Positions 43,768 to 52,269 are shown, counted from the stretch's first letter. The stretch is DNA of 64,000 nucleotides from Oscillibacter sp. (GCA_003539495.1 DPPB01000013.1:24180-88179); one strand, 5' to 3'. Made by a program: numbers and translations. Notes: generated from the sequence alone by a model not told the origin.

Positions 43768-45114
43768 ATGGATCAAGAAAAACGAATCGCATATTTAGTG
43801 AAGAATGACTGGTCTACCGCACCTGTTCCCACAGAGTACCGGCGCAGTAATTACGGCGTTGTTGCCACATTGGTGGGACAAATCATCGCGCTGTCCGGCA
43901 TTTACATCGGTGCCGGAATGGTAGGCGGCTTGACACTGACGCAGGCGTTTATCGCCACGGTCATTGGCTCTATCATTTTGGCAGTACTGGGCGGCTTTTT
44001 GAGTTGGGTCGGCACGAAGACCGGCGTTGGCCTGTCCATGCTGCTGAGAGAGTCTTTTGGTACGATCGGCTCCTACATCGTATCGTTAATGCTGCTGCTG
44101 GTAGCTGTGGGCTTCTTTGGCTACCAAGCCACCTTCTTCGGCGCAACAATTCACGCCATGTTTCCGGCCGGTGGCTGGATCACAAGCCAGACCGTTGCCG
44201 GCGTTTGGGGCGGTATTCTGATGATGACTACCGCCTTGATCGGCTATAAGGGCATTGAGTGGTTGTCCAACTGGGCAAGTCCACTTATTCTGGTCATGTG
44301 TGTGCTTTCCTGCATTTTGGCCATTGTCAAAATCGGCTCGTTGGAGGCTTTTAACGGCATCACCATCGGCTATACCGGCATGACCATTCCCACCGCTGTG
44401 GTGGCAGTTGTGGGCGGCTATGCTTTTGGTGCCTGTCTACAGCCGGATTTTTCACGAATGGGCAAAAGCCTAAAGGCATCTACATGGGGTTCCGTGGGTG
44501 GCTTTTTGATTGCCAATGTATTTATGACCATGGCCGGCTACATCACCTGCGCGGCCTGCGGAACGGGTGATGTGCCTACCGCACTGCTGCAGATCCTCGG
44601 CTACTGGGCGCTTTTGATACTGGTGTTCGCACAGTGGACCTCCAACGATGGCAACCTCTACTTTGGCACATTGGCACTGACCACGATCCTCCCCCGCGCC
44701 AACAAGCATATACTGACGGGTATTTTCGGTGTGGTGGGCATTGTTCTGAGCTCTTTGGGCATTACCAACTACTTCCTAACCTTTCTCGGCTATCTCGGCA
44801 CGGCCATCCCTCCGGTGGCAGGTATCGTCATTGTGGATTACTTCATCATTCGTAAGGGCGAGTATCACTATGGCGAAGGCGTAAAGCACCACTTCTGCAA
44901 TGTATTGGCCCTGATCGCATGGATCGCCGGGGGGGCGGTTGGCTTTACGGTGCATTGGGGCATTGCTGCCATCAATTCCATTGTAACCACGGCCGTGGTT
45001 TATCTGGTGCTCTCTTTAATCTTCAAAAACAGCGATAAGATCTACATCGGCCCGGATTATGTAGAGGATGAGGTCGGCAGTATTTCCCCTGTGAAGAAGG
45101 ATGTTAGCGCATAA
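43768..45114 (+). CDS. NCS1-family permease (CodB-like)
   Basis: 448 aa, about twelve membrane helices. STAPVPTEYRRSNYGVVATLVGQ near the N-terminus and GGYAFGACLQPDFSRMGKS are typical of the cytosine permease branch of NCS1. The superfamily moves cytosine, allantoin, uracil and, in Mhp1, 5-substituted hydantoins. With a hydantoin-racemase-like gene next to it, a hydantoin or similar cyclic ureide is a plausible substrate (inference). TAAGGAGG precedes the start; first of a three-gene operon. Confidence 0.9.
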   Translation: MDQEKRIAYLVKNDWSTAPVPTEYRRSNYGVVATLVGQIIALSGIYIGAGMVGGLTLTQAFIATVIGSIILAVLGGFLSWVGTKTGVGLSMLLRESFGTIGSYIVSLMLLLVAVGFFGYQATFFGATIHAMFPAGGWITSQTVAGVWGGILMMTTALIGYKGIEWLSNWASPLILVMCVLSCILAIVKIGSLEAFNGITIGYTGMTIPTAVVAVVGGYAFGACLQPDFSRMGKSLKASTWGSVGGFLIANVFMTMAGYITCAACGTGDVPTALLQILGYWALLILVFAQWTSNDGNLYFGTLALTTILPRANKHILTGIFGVVGIVLSSLGITNYFLTFLGYLGTAIPPVAGIVIVDYFIIRKGEYHYGEGVKHHFCNVLALIAWIAGGAVGFTVHWGIAAINSIVTTAVVYLVLSLIFKNSDKIYIGPDYVEDEVGSISPVKKDVSA

Positions 45115-45149
45115 AGCCAACAACATGATTTTACATGGAGGGACAAACT

Positions 45150-45857
45150 ATGAAAATCAAGAATATCATTCCGGTTACTGGACCGGTCATCACTCCTGAG
45201 ATGATCAAGTACATTCGCAAGTACCTGTCACCCGACACGGAACTAAGTACTTCCCAGATCAAGGTTGGGACACCGTCTATTGAATGTGAGTATGACGAAG
45301 CTATGGCAGGCCCGGATGTACTTCGCCTATGCAAGGAAGCCGAAGCGGAGGGTTGTGATGGAATATTCATCAACTGCTTCGGTGACCCGGCTGTTAAAGC
45401 CGCACGCGAGTTAGTGAATATCCCCGTGTTTGGTGGCTTTGAACCCGCAATGCATCTCGCCCTGGGGCTGGCTGACAAAATCGCCATCATTTCCGTGATG
45501 AAAAATGTTCTGCCCATGATCGAAGGCGAGGTCGCGAAGTCTCACTTGGAGGGTCGAGTCTGTTGCGTCCGCAGCATCGACATTCCCGTGGAAGAACTGC
45601 AGCAACATGACCGTCTCGTAAAAGCGCTCATAGAGGAAGCCGTCAATGCGATCACCACGGACGGCGCACAGGCAGTGGCATTGGGCTGCACGGCCATGGT
45701 GGATGTTGCCGAAAACGTACAGGCTGGCCTGCTATTAAAGGGGTATGATATCCCGGTCATCGAGGCAGCGCAGGCAGCGGTTATGCTGCTGGAGCTGTCC
45801 GCCAAGATGGGCTTAAAGCAGAGCCGTATCACTTATATGCGGCCTCCCCAGCGGTAA
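45150..45857 (+). CDS. Asp/Glu/hydantoin racemase family protein
   Basis: 235 aa from ATG 45150 (TGGAGGG upstream). The two catalytic Cys lie in FINCFGDPAV (about residue 79) and ALGCTAMVDV (about 182), the pattern of hydantoin racemase HyuE and related racemases. KIKNIIPVTGPVI is a family-typical start. It would interconvert enantiomers of a 5-substituted hydantoin or an amino acid derivative. Sits 43 bases before the DUF917 gene. Confidence 0.85.
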   Translation: MKIKNIIPVTGPVITPEMIKYIRKYLSPDTELSTSQIKVGTPSIECEYDEAMAGPDVLRLCKEAEAEGCDGIFINCFGDPAVKAARELVNIPVFGGFEPAMHLALGLADKIAIISVMKNVLPMIEGEVAKSHLEGRVCCVRSIDIPVEELQQHDRLVKALIEEAVNAITTDGAQAVALGCTAMVDVAENVQAGLLLKGYDIPVIEAAQAAVMLLELSAKMGLKQSRITYMRPPQR

Positions 45858-45899
45858 ACTGACTGAAAACCAATTTAAAATAGAAAGGAAGTATACATC

Positions 45900-47093
45900 A
45901 TGGCTAAAACGTATCTGAATGAAGAGAACATGCGAGACATTATCTGGGGTGCTACGCTGATGGGCGGCGGAGGCGGAGGCTCCATTTCCAGCGGCATGAT
46001 GCTGCTGGACTCCTATAAGAAGGATCACCCTGACGAAACTCTGAGCGTAGAAATGATCGATGCTGGTGATATGCCAGAGGGAACCTATGCCGCTGCCACA
46101 GCAGGTATGGGTGCCCCTGCTGCCATCGCTGGTGTGGACTTCTCCGCATGGGCCGCCAATGCCTTTGCAGTCCTGCGTGATTTGGCCGCCCGCGACGGAA
46201 AGACGCTCGGTTATAACTACCCCGTTGAGCTGGGAGGGTTTTCCACATTCTTTCCCCTGATGCTGTCTCTGAAGACGGGGCTTCCCACCGTCGATTGTGA
46301 CGGTGCCGGACGTGCTGTCCCTGCACTGGAGACACTGCTCCTAAATGTCAATGACTGCCCCACATCTCCGTTGGGGCTGGCTAATGGCGACAATGATAAA
46401 ATCATCATTGAGATGGATAATCCTCTGAATGCCCCTACCGCCGAGAAAATTGGTCGAAATATCAGTGCCGCGTTCGGCAATATGGTAGGTATTTCCGGTT
46501 GGCTCGTTAACAAGGAGGACATCGAAAACCGCATCTGCACCAAGACCATTTCTCTGAGCCAAAAAATAGGTGCGATCATGCGGCGGGGTGAGATGCCTAT
46601 TGACAAGAGGTTTGAGGCACTATCCGAAATTCTGGGGATGGATGTCAAGATCATCTGCAAGGGTAAGGTCATGGACATCCAGACAAACACTCACGGAGGT
46701 TTTGACTATGGAACGATGACTGTCCGGGATGACCGCAAGGGCTATAACGAGGAAGAGTTCAGAATCACTTTCCAAAATGAGAACCTTGTGCTGAACCGCC
46801 TTGTTGATGGTGTGGCGAAGCCCCTGATGACGGTACCCGACCTCACCTGCTTCTACTGCATTGATCCTCATGGTCAGGGCGATGCCGAACCGGGAATGCC
46901 TCTGTCTAACGCGGACGCCCGCATCGGTATGGAGATTGCTATTGCGGTTATTAAGGTGGATCCCAAGTGGTTTGCCAACAAGACATCTCCCAACAAATGG
47001 TGGGATGTTTGGGCTGAGTGCATGAAGAATGCCGAGTATCCCGGCGGCTATCTCAGCTACGACGCTGTTGAGGCACGTCCCGACAAGGATTGA
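45900..47093 (+). CDS. DUF917 (S-Me-THD) family protein
   Basis: 397 aa. NMRDIIWGATLMGGGGGGS is the glycine-rich start of this family, followed by GMGAPAAI and an N-terminal domain up to about residue 160; the C-terminal beta domain includes VMDIQTNTHGGFDYG. The Pfam family is named after S-methyl thiohydantoin desulfurase; members otherwise lack known function, and some lie beside hydantoinases. AGAAAGGAAG precedes the start. Operon with an NCS1 permease and a hydantoin racemase-like gene. Confidence 0.88.
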   Translation: MAKTYLNEENMRDIIWGATLMGGGGGGSISSGMMLLDSYKKDHPDETLSVEMIDAGDMPEGTYAAATAGMGAPAAIAGVDFSAWAANAFAVLRDLAARDGKTLGYNYPVELGGFSTFFPLMLSLKTGLPTVDCDGAGRAVPALETLLLNVNDCPTSPLGLANGDNDKIIIEMDNPLNAPTAEKIGRNISAAFGNMVGISGWLVNKEDIENRICTKTISLSQKIGAIMRRGEMPIDKRFEALSEILGMDVKIICKGKVMDIQTNTHGGFDYGTMTVRDDRKGYNEEEFRITFQNENLVLNRLVDGVAKPLMTVPDLTCFYCIDPHGQGDAEPGMPLSNADARIGMEIAIAVIKVDPKWFANKTSPNKWWDVWAECMKNAEYPGGYLSYDAVEARPDKD

Positions 47094-47155
47094 TAAATTC
47101 CATACAGGCGGTTAGCATCCTTGATTTTCAAGGTTGACCGCCAACACTCTCCTTG

Positions 47156-47191
47156 CAGCAGCCTGCGAATATCGCAGGCTGCTGTCTTTTG
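47156..47191 (+). terminator. Terminator of the permease-racemase-DUF917 operon
   Basis: CAGCAGCCTGCGA pairs with TCGCAGGCTGCTG around three bases, then TCTTTTG. Confidence 0.85.
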
Positions 47192-47239
47192 TAAAGCACC
47201 CTCTATCAACTGAGCCTAACGGTCTGCCCTCTGTGGTCT

Positions 47240-48193
47240 TTATGACTCCTTCAGCCACCGCTGGAATTCCTCTGCGGTGATGCTACCTTCGTCACATCTC
47301 TTTTTCTGCTCTCTGGCCTGCTCGCTCCACGCGTAAAACTCGCTGTCGCTGATGCGCCCGGCCTTGATCCACGCAAAGCGGCGTTTGTACTCCCTGCGAT
47401 AAACCTTGAACACCGGATCGTCCGCCTGCTTCAGCGTCCACTGCTGGAATGCACCCATCGCACGGCAGCTGGACTGGCCGTCGAGCGGCGTGCGGTCGCA
47501 GTACTCCGCGCTGACGCGGCCTGTCTGGGCGAAGTACCGCCCGCAGTTTTTGCAGCGACGCACGGTGATGCTGCGCTCCACGCAGGTCTGCAAAGAAAAG
47601 CTGATCATATCCGCCACGGTGTTCGCGTACAGCACCGGCGCGCAAGTATCGCCATCCACCGGCTCAAAGCGCGTGGTCAGCAGACGGAACGGAAACAACT
47701 CCGGGTCGCTGGGCTGGTCAGGCTGGTCAAAATGATAGTACCGCATGATTTGCCGGCTGGGCTCACGCCCGGCCTTGTCTATATCCAGTATCAGCTCGAA
47801 GAAACGCTGGATCTGCTTTTGGTACAGCGGCAGCTCCTCCGACAGTGACCGCAGCTCCTCCAACGCACAGGTTACTTTCCCCTCATTGTGCTTAAAACCT
47901 ACAGAATGAAGATAGAACCACTTGGCATACAGCACGCGAAAGAAGCTGTGTGTATCCGCCAGCCCACCCAGCCTGACCATGGCGATGGTCACACGCTCAC
48001 GGTCGAGGCTCTCCAAGTCATCGGAGATGCACCGCAGCGCGACGGCAACTTTCCCGGTGTCCAGTTCTGTGAAGGACAGCAGCGACTCCAAAAAGGGAAA
48101 GACCTTTCGCTGTGACGGCGCTCCCTGTGTACCGAAAGCGTCGCTCTCGATGACCTCATGCCTTCCGGGGAAATACATTTTACAGTACCACAT
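47240..48193 (-). CDS. DUF6076-type zinc-knuckle protein of the mobile element
   Basis: 317 aa from ATG 48193, four bases after GGAGGG. Towards the middle-end there is RRCKNCGRYFAQTGRVSAEYCDR with a downstream Cys, a likely zinc knuckle as in DUF6076 proteins and CGNR-like factors. The last 60 residues are basic and rich in Arg. Divergent from the HTH gene across an 11-bp inverted repeat. Proteins of this type are common in Firmicute mobilizable elements; function unknown. Confidence 0.72.
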   Translation of the reverse strand: MWYCKMYFPGRHEVIESDAFGTQGAPSQRKVFPFLESLLSFTELDTGKVAVALRCISDDLESLDRERVTIAMVRLGGLADTHSFFRVLYAKWFYLHSVGFKHNEGKVTCALEELRSLSEELPLYQKQIQRFFELILDIDKAGREPSRQIMRYYHFDQPDQPSDPELFPFRLLTTRFEPVDGDTCAPVLYANTVADMISFSLQTCVERSITVRRCKNCGRYFAQTGRVSAEYCDRTPLDGQSSCRAMGAFQQWTLKQADDPVFKVYRREYKRRFAWIKAGRISDSEFYAWSEQAREQKKRCDEGSITAEEFQRWLKES

Positions 48194-48209
48194 AACGCCC
48201 TCCAAATTA

Positions 48210-48309
48210 TAGACTAATTGTAAATAATGCTCGACAGCGTTGACAGATCATGCCGCCTCTGTTATGATAGGCTCAAGCTGAATGTCTAATCGATATTGCA
48301 ATTAGTCTA
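48210..48309. promoter_or_regulatory. Divergent control region with inverted operator half-sites
   Basis: TAGACTAATTG (48210-48220) and its exact inverse CAATTAGTCTA (48299-48309) flank a promoter for the plus-strand HTH gene, TTGACA 48240-48245, 17 bases, TATGAT 48263-48268. A third, partial half-site GTCTAAT is at 48284. The arrangement suits one regulator binding both ends and looping or blocking both promoters. Confidence 0.6.
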
Positions 48310-48351
48310 CATCATTCGCGCAACTATGTCAACAGGAATCGGAGGTATGTA

Positions 48352-48780
48352 TTGAACTTGCAAAACAACAAACTGAAAAACTTCACACCGCTGCCCAATG
48401 AGATCTTCTCTCTGCATTTAAGCGCCGGTGAGCTGGCCACCTACGCTGTGTTGATGCGGCTGGAAGACCCGCGCACCTACAAGTGCTGGCCCAGCTACGA
48501 AACCATCGGTAAAGCCATCGGCAAAAGCAAGCGCTCCGTCAAACGCTATGTGGCTGGACTGGTAGAAAAGGGGCTCATCACCGTAGAGCCGACGTCGGTC
48601 ATCATGCGGAACGGCCTGAAGAAAAACGGCAACCTGCGTTATCACATTCGCCCCATCCGCGAAGCGGTGGAGTGGCACACACAGCACCAGCTGTACCTCG
48701 CCGAAGCCGCCGCCGAGCGACAACGGGTGCAGCGGAGACTGTCGGCGCAAGCCGCAGAACCGCCGTGTTCGCCCCAGTGA
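48352..48780 (+). CDS. Helix-turn-helix protein, replication-initiator N-domain type
   Basis: 142 aa starting at TTG 48352, after GGAGG. PLPNEIFSLHLSAGELATYAVLMR and SYETIGKAIGKSKRSVKRYVAGLVEKGLI form a winged-helix HTH like that in RepA/DnaD-type initiators and plasmid regulators. The C-terminal tail is short and basic. It is the first gene of the mobility side of the element and probably regulates or initiates replication of the excised circle (inference). Confidence 0.8.
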   Translation: MNLQNNKLKNFTPLPNEIFSLHLSAGELATYAVLMRLEDPRTYKCWPSYETIGKAIGKSKRSVKRYVAGLVEKGLITVEPTSVIMRNGLKKNGNLRYHIRPIREAVEWHTQHQLYLAEAAAERQRVQRRLSAQAAEPPCSPQ

Positions 48781-48784
48781 GCCA

Positions 48785-48968
48785 CTGTGTGGCCTCGCAG
48801 GGCGGAACAAGTGTCACAGGACGCTGGGAGTCGGGGAAAGCGGAGCATCGCGCCTTTGGCGCGATGGCAAGTTTCACGTTTGTGGTACGGTTTTCGGCCT
48901 CTGGCCGAAACCGCTCCCCAAACGCTGCATGCGGGCTAAGCCCACACCCCTTTTCATGGAGGAGCAAC
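48785..48968 (+). other. Candidate oriT region
   Basis: Non-coding stretch directly before mobC with several short inverted repeats: CGCGCC-TTT-GGCGCG (48849-48863), TTTCGGCC-TCT-GGCCGAAA (48892-48910) and GGGCTAAGCCC (48930-48940). MOBP relaxases usually nick in such intergenic DNA next to mobC. The nick site cannot be pinned down by eye. Confidence 0.4.
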
Positions 48969-48970
48969 GT

Positions 48971-49279
48971 ATGAAGAAAGAAGAATTTATCCGCATCCGC
49001 GTGGCGGGGTGGCAGAAGAAATACATCTCGCTGCAGGCGGAGAAGGCACACAAGTCTCTCAGTCAGTATGTGCGGGACGCGGCCATGGACAAGGATGTGA
49101 CGGTCATCGACGGCGTGGATGACCTCATCTGCGAGCTGCGTCGGCAGGGCAACAACCTGAATCAGCTGGTCATCATGGCGCGGCAGGGTCATGTCGAGCT
49201 GGTCAACATGGAGCCGCTCATGGAGGTGTATGAAAACACATGGCAAACGTTAAATTCATTGCTGTCTCGCGTGGGCTGA
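48971..49279 (+). CDS. mobC: Mobilization accessory protein MobC
   Basis: 102 aa from ATG 48971, after GGAGGAG. Ribbon-helix-helix start (KKEEFIRIRVAGWQKKYISL, KSLSQYVRDAAMD) followed by CELRRQGNNLNQLVIMARQG, the MobC signature. It binds oriT and helps the relaxase open the strands. Its last 40 bases overlap the relaxase gene. Confidence 0.9.
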   Translation: MKKEEFIRIRVAGWQKKYISLQAEKAHKSLSQYVRDAAMDKDVTVIDGVDDLICELRRQGNNLNQLVIMARQGHVELVNMEPLMEVYENTWQTLNSLLSRVG

Positions 49280-50220
49280 GGGGCATCATCGACTATGTTA
49301 CCAACCGGGGAAAGACGGTGGAGCAGCTTATCAGCGGCGTCAACTGTGTAGCGCGGACGGCGGTGCCGGAATTCGAGGCGGTGAAAAAGCAGTTCCGCAA
49401 AACGGAGGGCCGCGGCTACTACCACATCGTGCAGGCGTTCGCACCGGATGATCCGCTGGACTTTGCAACGGCGCACGAGCTGGGCGTGAAGTTGGCGGAG
49501 CATTTTAAGGGCTACCAGTGCATCGTGGTCACCCACATGAACACCGCCCACATCCATAATCATATCATCATGAACTCCGTCAATTTCGAGACGGGCATGA
49601 AATTCCATCAGTCCGCAAGGGAGATGCAGCAGGTCAAGGACTACTGCAGCCAACTCTGTCGGGAGTACGGCTTGTCCGTCACGGAGTCCAAGGCTGACCC
49701 GTTCCGCATCCCAACGTGGAAGAGGCGGCTGACGGATCATATCAAAGAGGCTATGGAGCAGAGCCGCACGCAGCAGGAGTTCGTTGCGTATATGAATGCC
49801 TATGGCTACGATGTGAAATGGGAGCCGCATCAGAAATACATCACCTACACCACCCCGGAGAACATCCGCTGCCGGGACAGCAAGCTGTTCGACCAGACGC
49901 TGAAGCGTGAGAATATGGAGCTGTACTTCCGACTGGGCGGTGCGGATTATCTGCAAGCCTGCCGGGAAATTGCCTATGACCATCGTGAGCCGACACCTAC
50001 GCTGGAGGATACCGTCTGCGCCATGGCGGGTACGGTGGCTGCCATCTGCGCCCTCTGCGAGGACGAGAACAGCGAGGTCAGCGACCTTGCCCGTAAGCTG
50101 TATTACAGCAGCCTCTTGCTGCAGGAGCTGGTGGAGTGGTATCAGTCCCGCCGTCAGGAACAGGAAAATTACGAGGAAGAATATGGGCAGTATCACGGTT
50201 TCAACATGACCATGATGTAA
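49240..50220 (+). CDS. Relaxase/mobilization nuclease (MOBP type)
   Basis: 326 aa. The first motif has the likely nicking Tyr in RGIIDYVTN (about residue 19). Motif III is HIHNHIIMNSVN near residue 104, the metal-binding histidine triad. It nicks oriT and pilots the strand into a recipient. At 326 aa it is nearly a bare relaxase domain without a helicase or primase. No type IV secretion genes are present, so the element must borrow a conjugation channel. Confidence 0.93.
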   Translation: MANVKFIAVSRGLRGIIDYVTNRGKTVEQLISGVNCVARTAVPEFEAVKKQFRKTEGRGYYHIVQAFAPDDPLDFATAHELGVKLAEHFKGYQCIVVTHMNTAHIHNHIIMNSVNFETGMKFHQSAREMQQVKDYCSQLCREYGLSVTESKADPFRIPTWKRRLTDHIKEAMEQSRTQQEFVAYMNAYGYDVKWEPHQKYITYTTPENIRCRDSKLFDQTLKRENMELYFRLGGADYLQACREIAYDHREPTPTLEDTVCAMAGTVAAICALCEDENSEVSDLARKLYYSSLLLQELVEWYQSRRQEQENYEEEYGQYHGFNMTMM

Positions 50221-50230
50221 GGAGGAGCGA

Positions 50231-50476
50231 ATGAACGAATGTACCTATAAGAATTACGACGAGCTGCCCCTGATACTGAACGTCGTGCAGGTGGCGGCGG
50301 TGCTGGGTATCTCCCGCGCCGGAGCGTATGAGTTAGTCCACAGCGAGGGTTTCCCTGCACTGAAGATCGGCAGCCGCATCGTGGTGCCGAAGGACAAACT
50401 GCGGGAGTGGATCGACGCCAACACAGCGCAAAAATGGCCACGCTGTAACCAAAGAATACCCCCGCTGCGCAATTGA
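50231..50476 (+). CDS. Excisionase, MerR-like HTH
   Basis: 81 aa after AAGGAGG. LPLILNVVQVAAVLGISRAGAYELVHSEGFPALKIGSRIVVPKDKLREW (in pieces) is the HTH_17 excisionase domain: a winged helix followed by a wing with IGSRIVV. It would bend DNA at the attachment sites to favour excision by the neighbouring integrase. Located between relaxase and integrase, as in many Firmicute elements. Confidence 0.88.
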   Translation: MNECTYKNYDELPLILNVVQVAAVLGISRAGAYELVHSEGFPALKIGSRIVVPKDKLREWIDANTAQKWPRCNQRIPPLRN

Positions 50477-50566
50477 TAACTTTCTCTTAACTCTGCCTAT
50501 CTCCGATAGATATTAAGGTCGGTTTGTGGTATGTGTGTTGGCTACCAAAGAAAAGGAGTTGATACC

Positions 50567-51724
50567 ATGCCAAAGAAACGAGCAAACGGTGAAGGCAACA
50601 TCCGCAAGCGGAAGGACGGCCGCTGGGAGGGTCGCTACACCGCCGGCTGCAATCCCACCACCGGTAAACCCATCCACAAGAGTGTCCTCGCTAAAACCCA
50701 ATCCGAAGCCAAGGAAAGGCTCAAGCAGGCCATCGCGGAGGCTGAAAAGCTGGACATGAGCCGTGCAAAATCCTACACGCTGGGCGCATGGATCAAGCTG
50801 TGGTACGAGGTCTACGCCGAGCCACGCCTACGGGAGAAAACCAAGCACTACTACCTCAACTACATCGACAACCACATCGTCCCGGAGCTGGGTAACACGC
50901 CGCTGGAGAAACTGACCACCATCCAGATCCAAAAGTTCTACAATGACCTGCAAAAATCCGGACGCATCCAGCGCTATACCCATATCAAGCTGAAAGATAA
51001 GGGTCTCAGCACCCGCGTGGTACGGGGCATCCACACGCTCCTGAACAACTGCCTGGAGCAGGCGGTAGCGGAGCGGCTGCTCCTCACCAATCCTGCCAAG
51101 GGCTGCCGCCTGCCAAAGCTGGAAAAGCGCGAGATGAAGATACTGCCGGAGGACAAGATCGGCCCGTATCTGGCTGAAGCAGAACGGCGCGGGCTGCTGG
51201 CGGCATTCTATCTGGAGCTGACCACCGGCCTGCGGCGAGGCGAGCTCCTCGCCCTGCTGTGGACGGACTTGGATGTGGAGAACATGACCATCTCCGTCAG
51301 CAAGCAGGTGAACCGTATCAGCGGTGAGCTGGTGGTCAGCCAACCCAAGACGCCCAACTCCATCCGCAAACTGGCCATCCCGCAGCGGGCGGTGGAGCTG
51401 CTGGTAGAGGAGCACGCAAAGCACCCACACAGTCCTTACCTGTTTGTGTCGCCCAAGACCGGCACCATGTTCGACCCGGACTCCTTCCGCCACACCCATG
51501 AGAAGATCCTGAAGGCCATCGGCGCGGAGCACATCAGATTTCACGATCTCAGACACACCTTCGCCACGCTGTCCCTCAAGTACGGCGTGGACGTCAAGAC
51601 GCTGTCCGGTGCGCTGGGACACTATGACGCGGGCTTTACCCTCAGCACCTACACCCACGCCACGGAGGGGATGAAGCGCTCCGCTGCCGACACCATCGGC
51701 AGCGTCATCAGCCAGACCATGTAG
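50567..51724 (+). CDS. Tyrosine recombinase (integrase) of the tRNA-Val element
   Basis: 385 aa from ATG 50567 (AAAAGGAG upstream). Arm-binding N-terminus rich in Lys and Arg (MPKKRANGEGNIRKRKDGRW), core-binding SAM-like domain, then the catalytic domain with Arg in TTGLRRGELLALLW (about residue 221), HDLRHTFA near 325 and Tyr in LSTYTHAT near 361. All catalytic residues are present. The gene lies 180 bases from tRNA-Val, whose 3' half is repeated at 38240, so this enzyme most likely inserted the element. Confidence 0.95.
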   Translation: MPKKRANGEGNIRKRKDGRWEGRYTAGCNPTTGKPIHKSVLAKTQSEAKERLKQAIAEAEKLDMSRAKSYTLGAWIKLWYEVYAEPRLREKTKHYYLNYIDNHIVPELGNTPLEKLTTIQIQKFYNDLQKSGRIQRYTHIKLKDKGLSTRVVRGIHTLLNNCLEQAVAERLLLTNPAKGCRLPKLEKREMKILPEDKIGPYLAEAERRGLLAAFYLELTTGLRRGELLALLWTDLDVENMTISVSKQVNRISGELVVSQPKTPNSIRKLAIPQRAVELLVEEHAKHPHSPYLFVSPKTGTMFDPDSFRHTHEKILKAIGAEHIRFHDLRHTFATLSLKYGVDVKTLSGALGHYDAGFTLSTYTHATEGMKRSAADTIGSVISQTM

Positions 51725-51795
51725 CCCACAAAAAACAGTCGGAGAGGGACGGATGATGCCATCCGCCCCTCTCCGGTGCTTTCCTGACCTCTCGG

Positions 51796-51822
51796 CTTTT
51801 GGGTCAGCGTTTGGGTCACGCA
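51796..51822 (+). repeat. TTTGGGTCA arm-type sites at the integrase end
   Basis: TTTTGGGTCAGCGTTTGGGT then CACG contains two direct copies of TTTGGGTCA. Similar paired copies are at 38390-38412 inside the left end. Likely integrase arm-binding sites (inference). A 15-bp hairpin, GGAGAGGG-CGGATG with CATCCG-CCCTCTCC, lies between the integrase stop and these sites. Confidence 0.6.
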
Positions 51823-51863
51823 AAAAAAACAAGTGCAATACACAATTATATAACCCCATAAAC

Positions 51864-51899
51864 AAAAAAGTTCCTGATTTCTTACGAAATCAGGAACTT
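51864..51899 (-). terminator. Terminator of the tRNA-Met/Glu/Val operon
   Basis: AAGTTCCTGATTT with AAATCAGGAACTT, 13 bp, followed on the minus strand by TTTTTTG. It belongs to the element side of the attachment site, so the element seems to supply both the tRNA 3' end and its terminator. Confidence 0.8.
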
Positions 51900-51901
51900 T
51901 T

Positions 51902-51978
51902 TGGTGGAGACTGCTGGACTCGAACCAGTGACCTCCTGCGTGTGAAGCAGGCGCTCTAACCAGCTGAGCTAAGCCTCC
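51902..51978 (-). tRNA. tRNA-Val(CAC), integration target
   Basis: 77 nt with CCA. Anticodon loop TTCACAC gives CAC. Acceptor GGAGGCT pairs with AGTCTCC (one G-U). Bases 51911-51947 are duplicated at 38240-38276, making this the reconstituted right attachment site. Confidence 0.95.
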
Positions 51979-52008
51979 ATATTCGGCAACCCGTTACGGA
52001 TTGCCTTG

Positions 52009-52083
52009 TGGTGACCCGTACGGGACTCGAACCCATGTTACAGCCGTGAAAGGGCCGTGTCTTAACCACTTGACCAACGGGCC
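52009..52083 (-). tRNA. tRNA-Glu(TTC)
   Basis: 75 nt with CCA; anticodon loop CTTTCAC gives TTC. Same strand as tRNA-Val, 30 bases upstream of it. Confidence 0.94.
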
Positions 52084-52135
52084 GTATTTTACTGAAAGGG
52101 GATTCCCCCGAGATGCCGCACATCTCAGGGGAATA

Positions 52136-52212
52136 TGGTAGCGGCGACTGGATTTGAACCGGTGACACTGCGGGTATGAACCGCATGCTCTAGCCAACTG
52201 AGCTACGCCGCC
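52136..52212 (-). tRNA. tRNA-Met(CAT)
   Basis: 77 nt with CCA; anticodon loop TTCATAC gives CAT. The first pair is G1-C72, so an elongator tRNA-Met is more likely than an initiator; tRNA-Ile2 with modified C34 also remains possible. A hairpin at 52101-52134 separates it from tRNA-Glu. Confidence 0.9.
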
Positions 52213-52240
52213 ATAAGTCAATCCCTGACAGGCAAGAGTT

Positions 52241-52269
52241 ATGTTACCATATTCGGTGGGACTTGTCAA
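52241..52269 (-). promoter_or_regulatory. Promoter of the tRNA-Met/Glu/Val operon
   Basis: TTGACA (52269-52264), 17-base spacer, TAACAT (52246-52241), 29 bases before tRNA-Met. Confidence 0.8.

Noticed and set aside
48672..48974. 100-codon plus-strand frame between the HTH gene and mobC
   Set aside because: Overlaps the HTH gene in another frame and then runs through inverted repeats of the probable oriT; no ribosome binding site.
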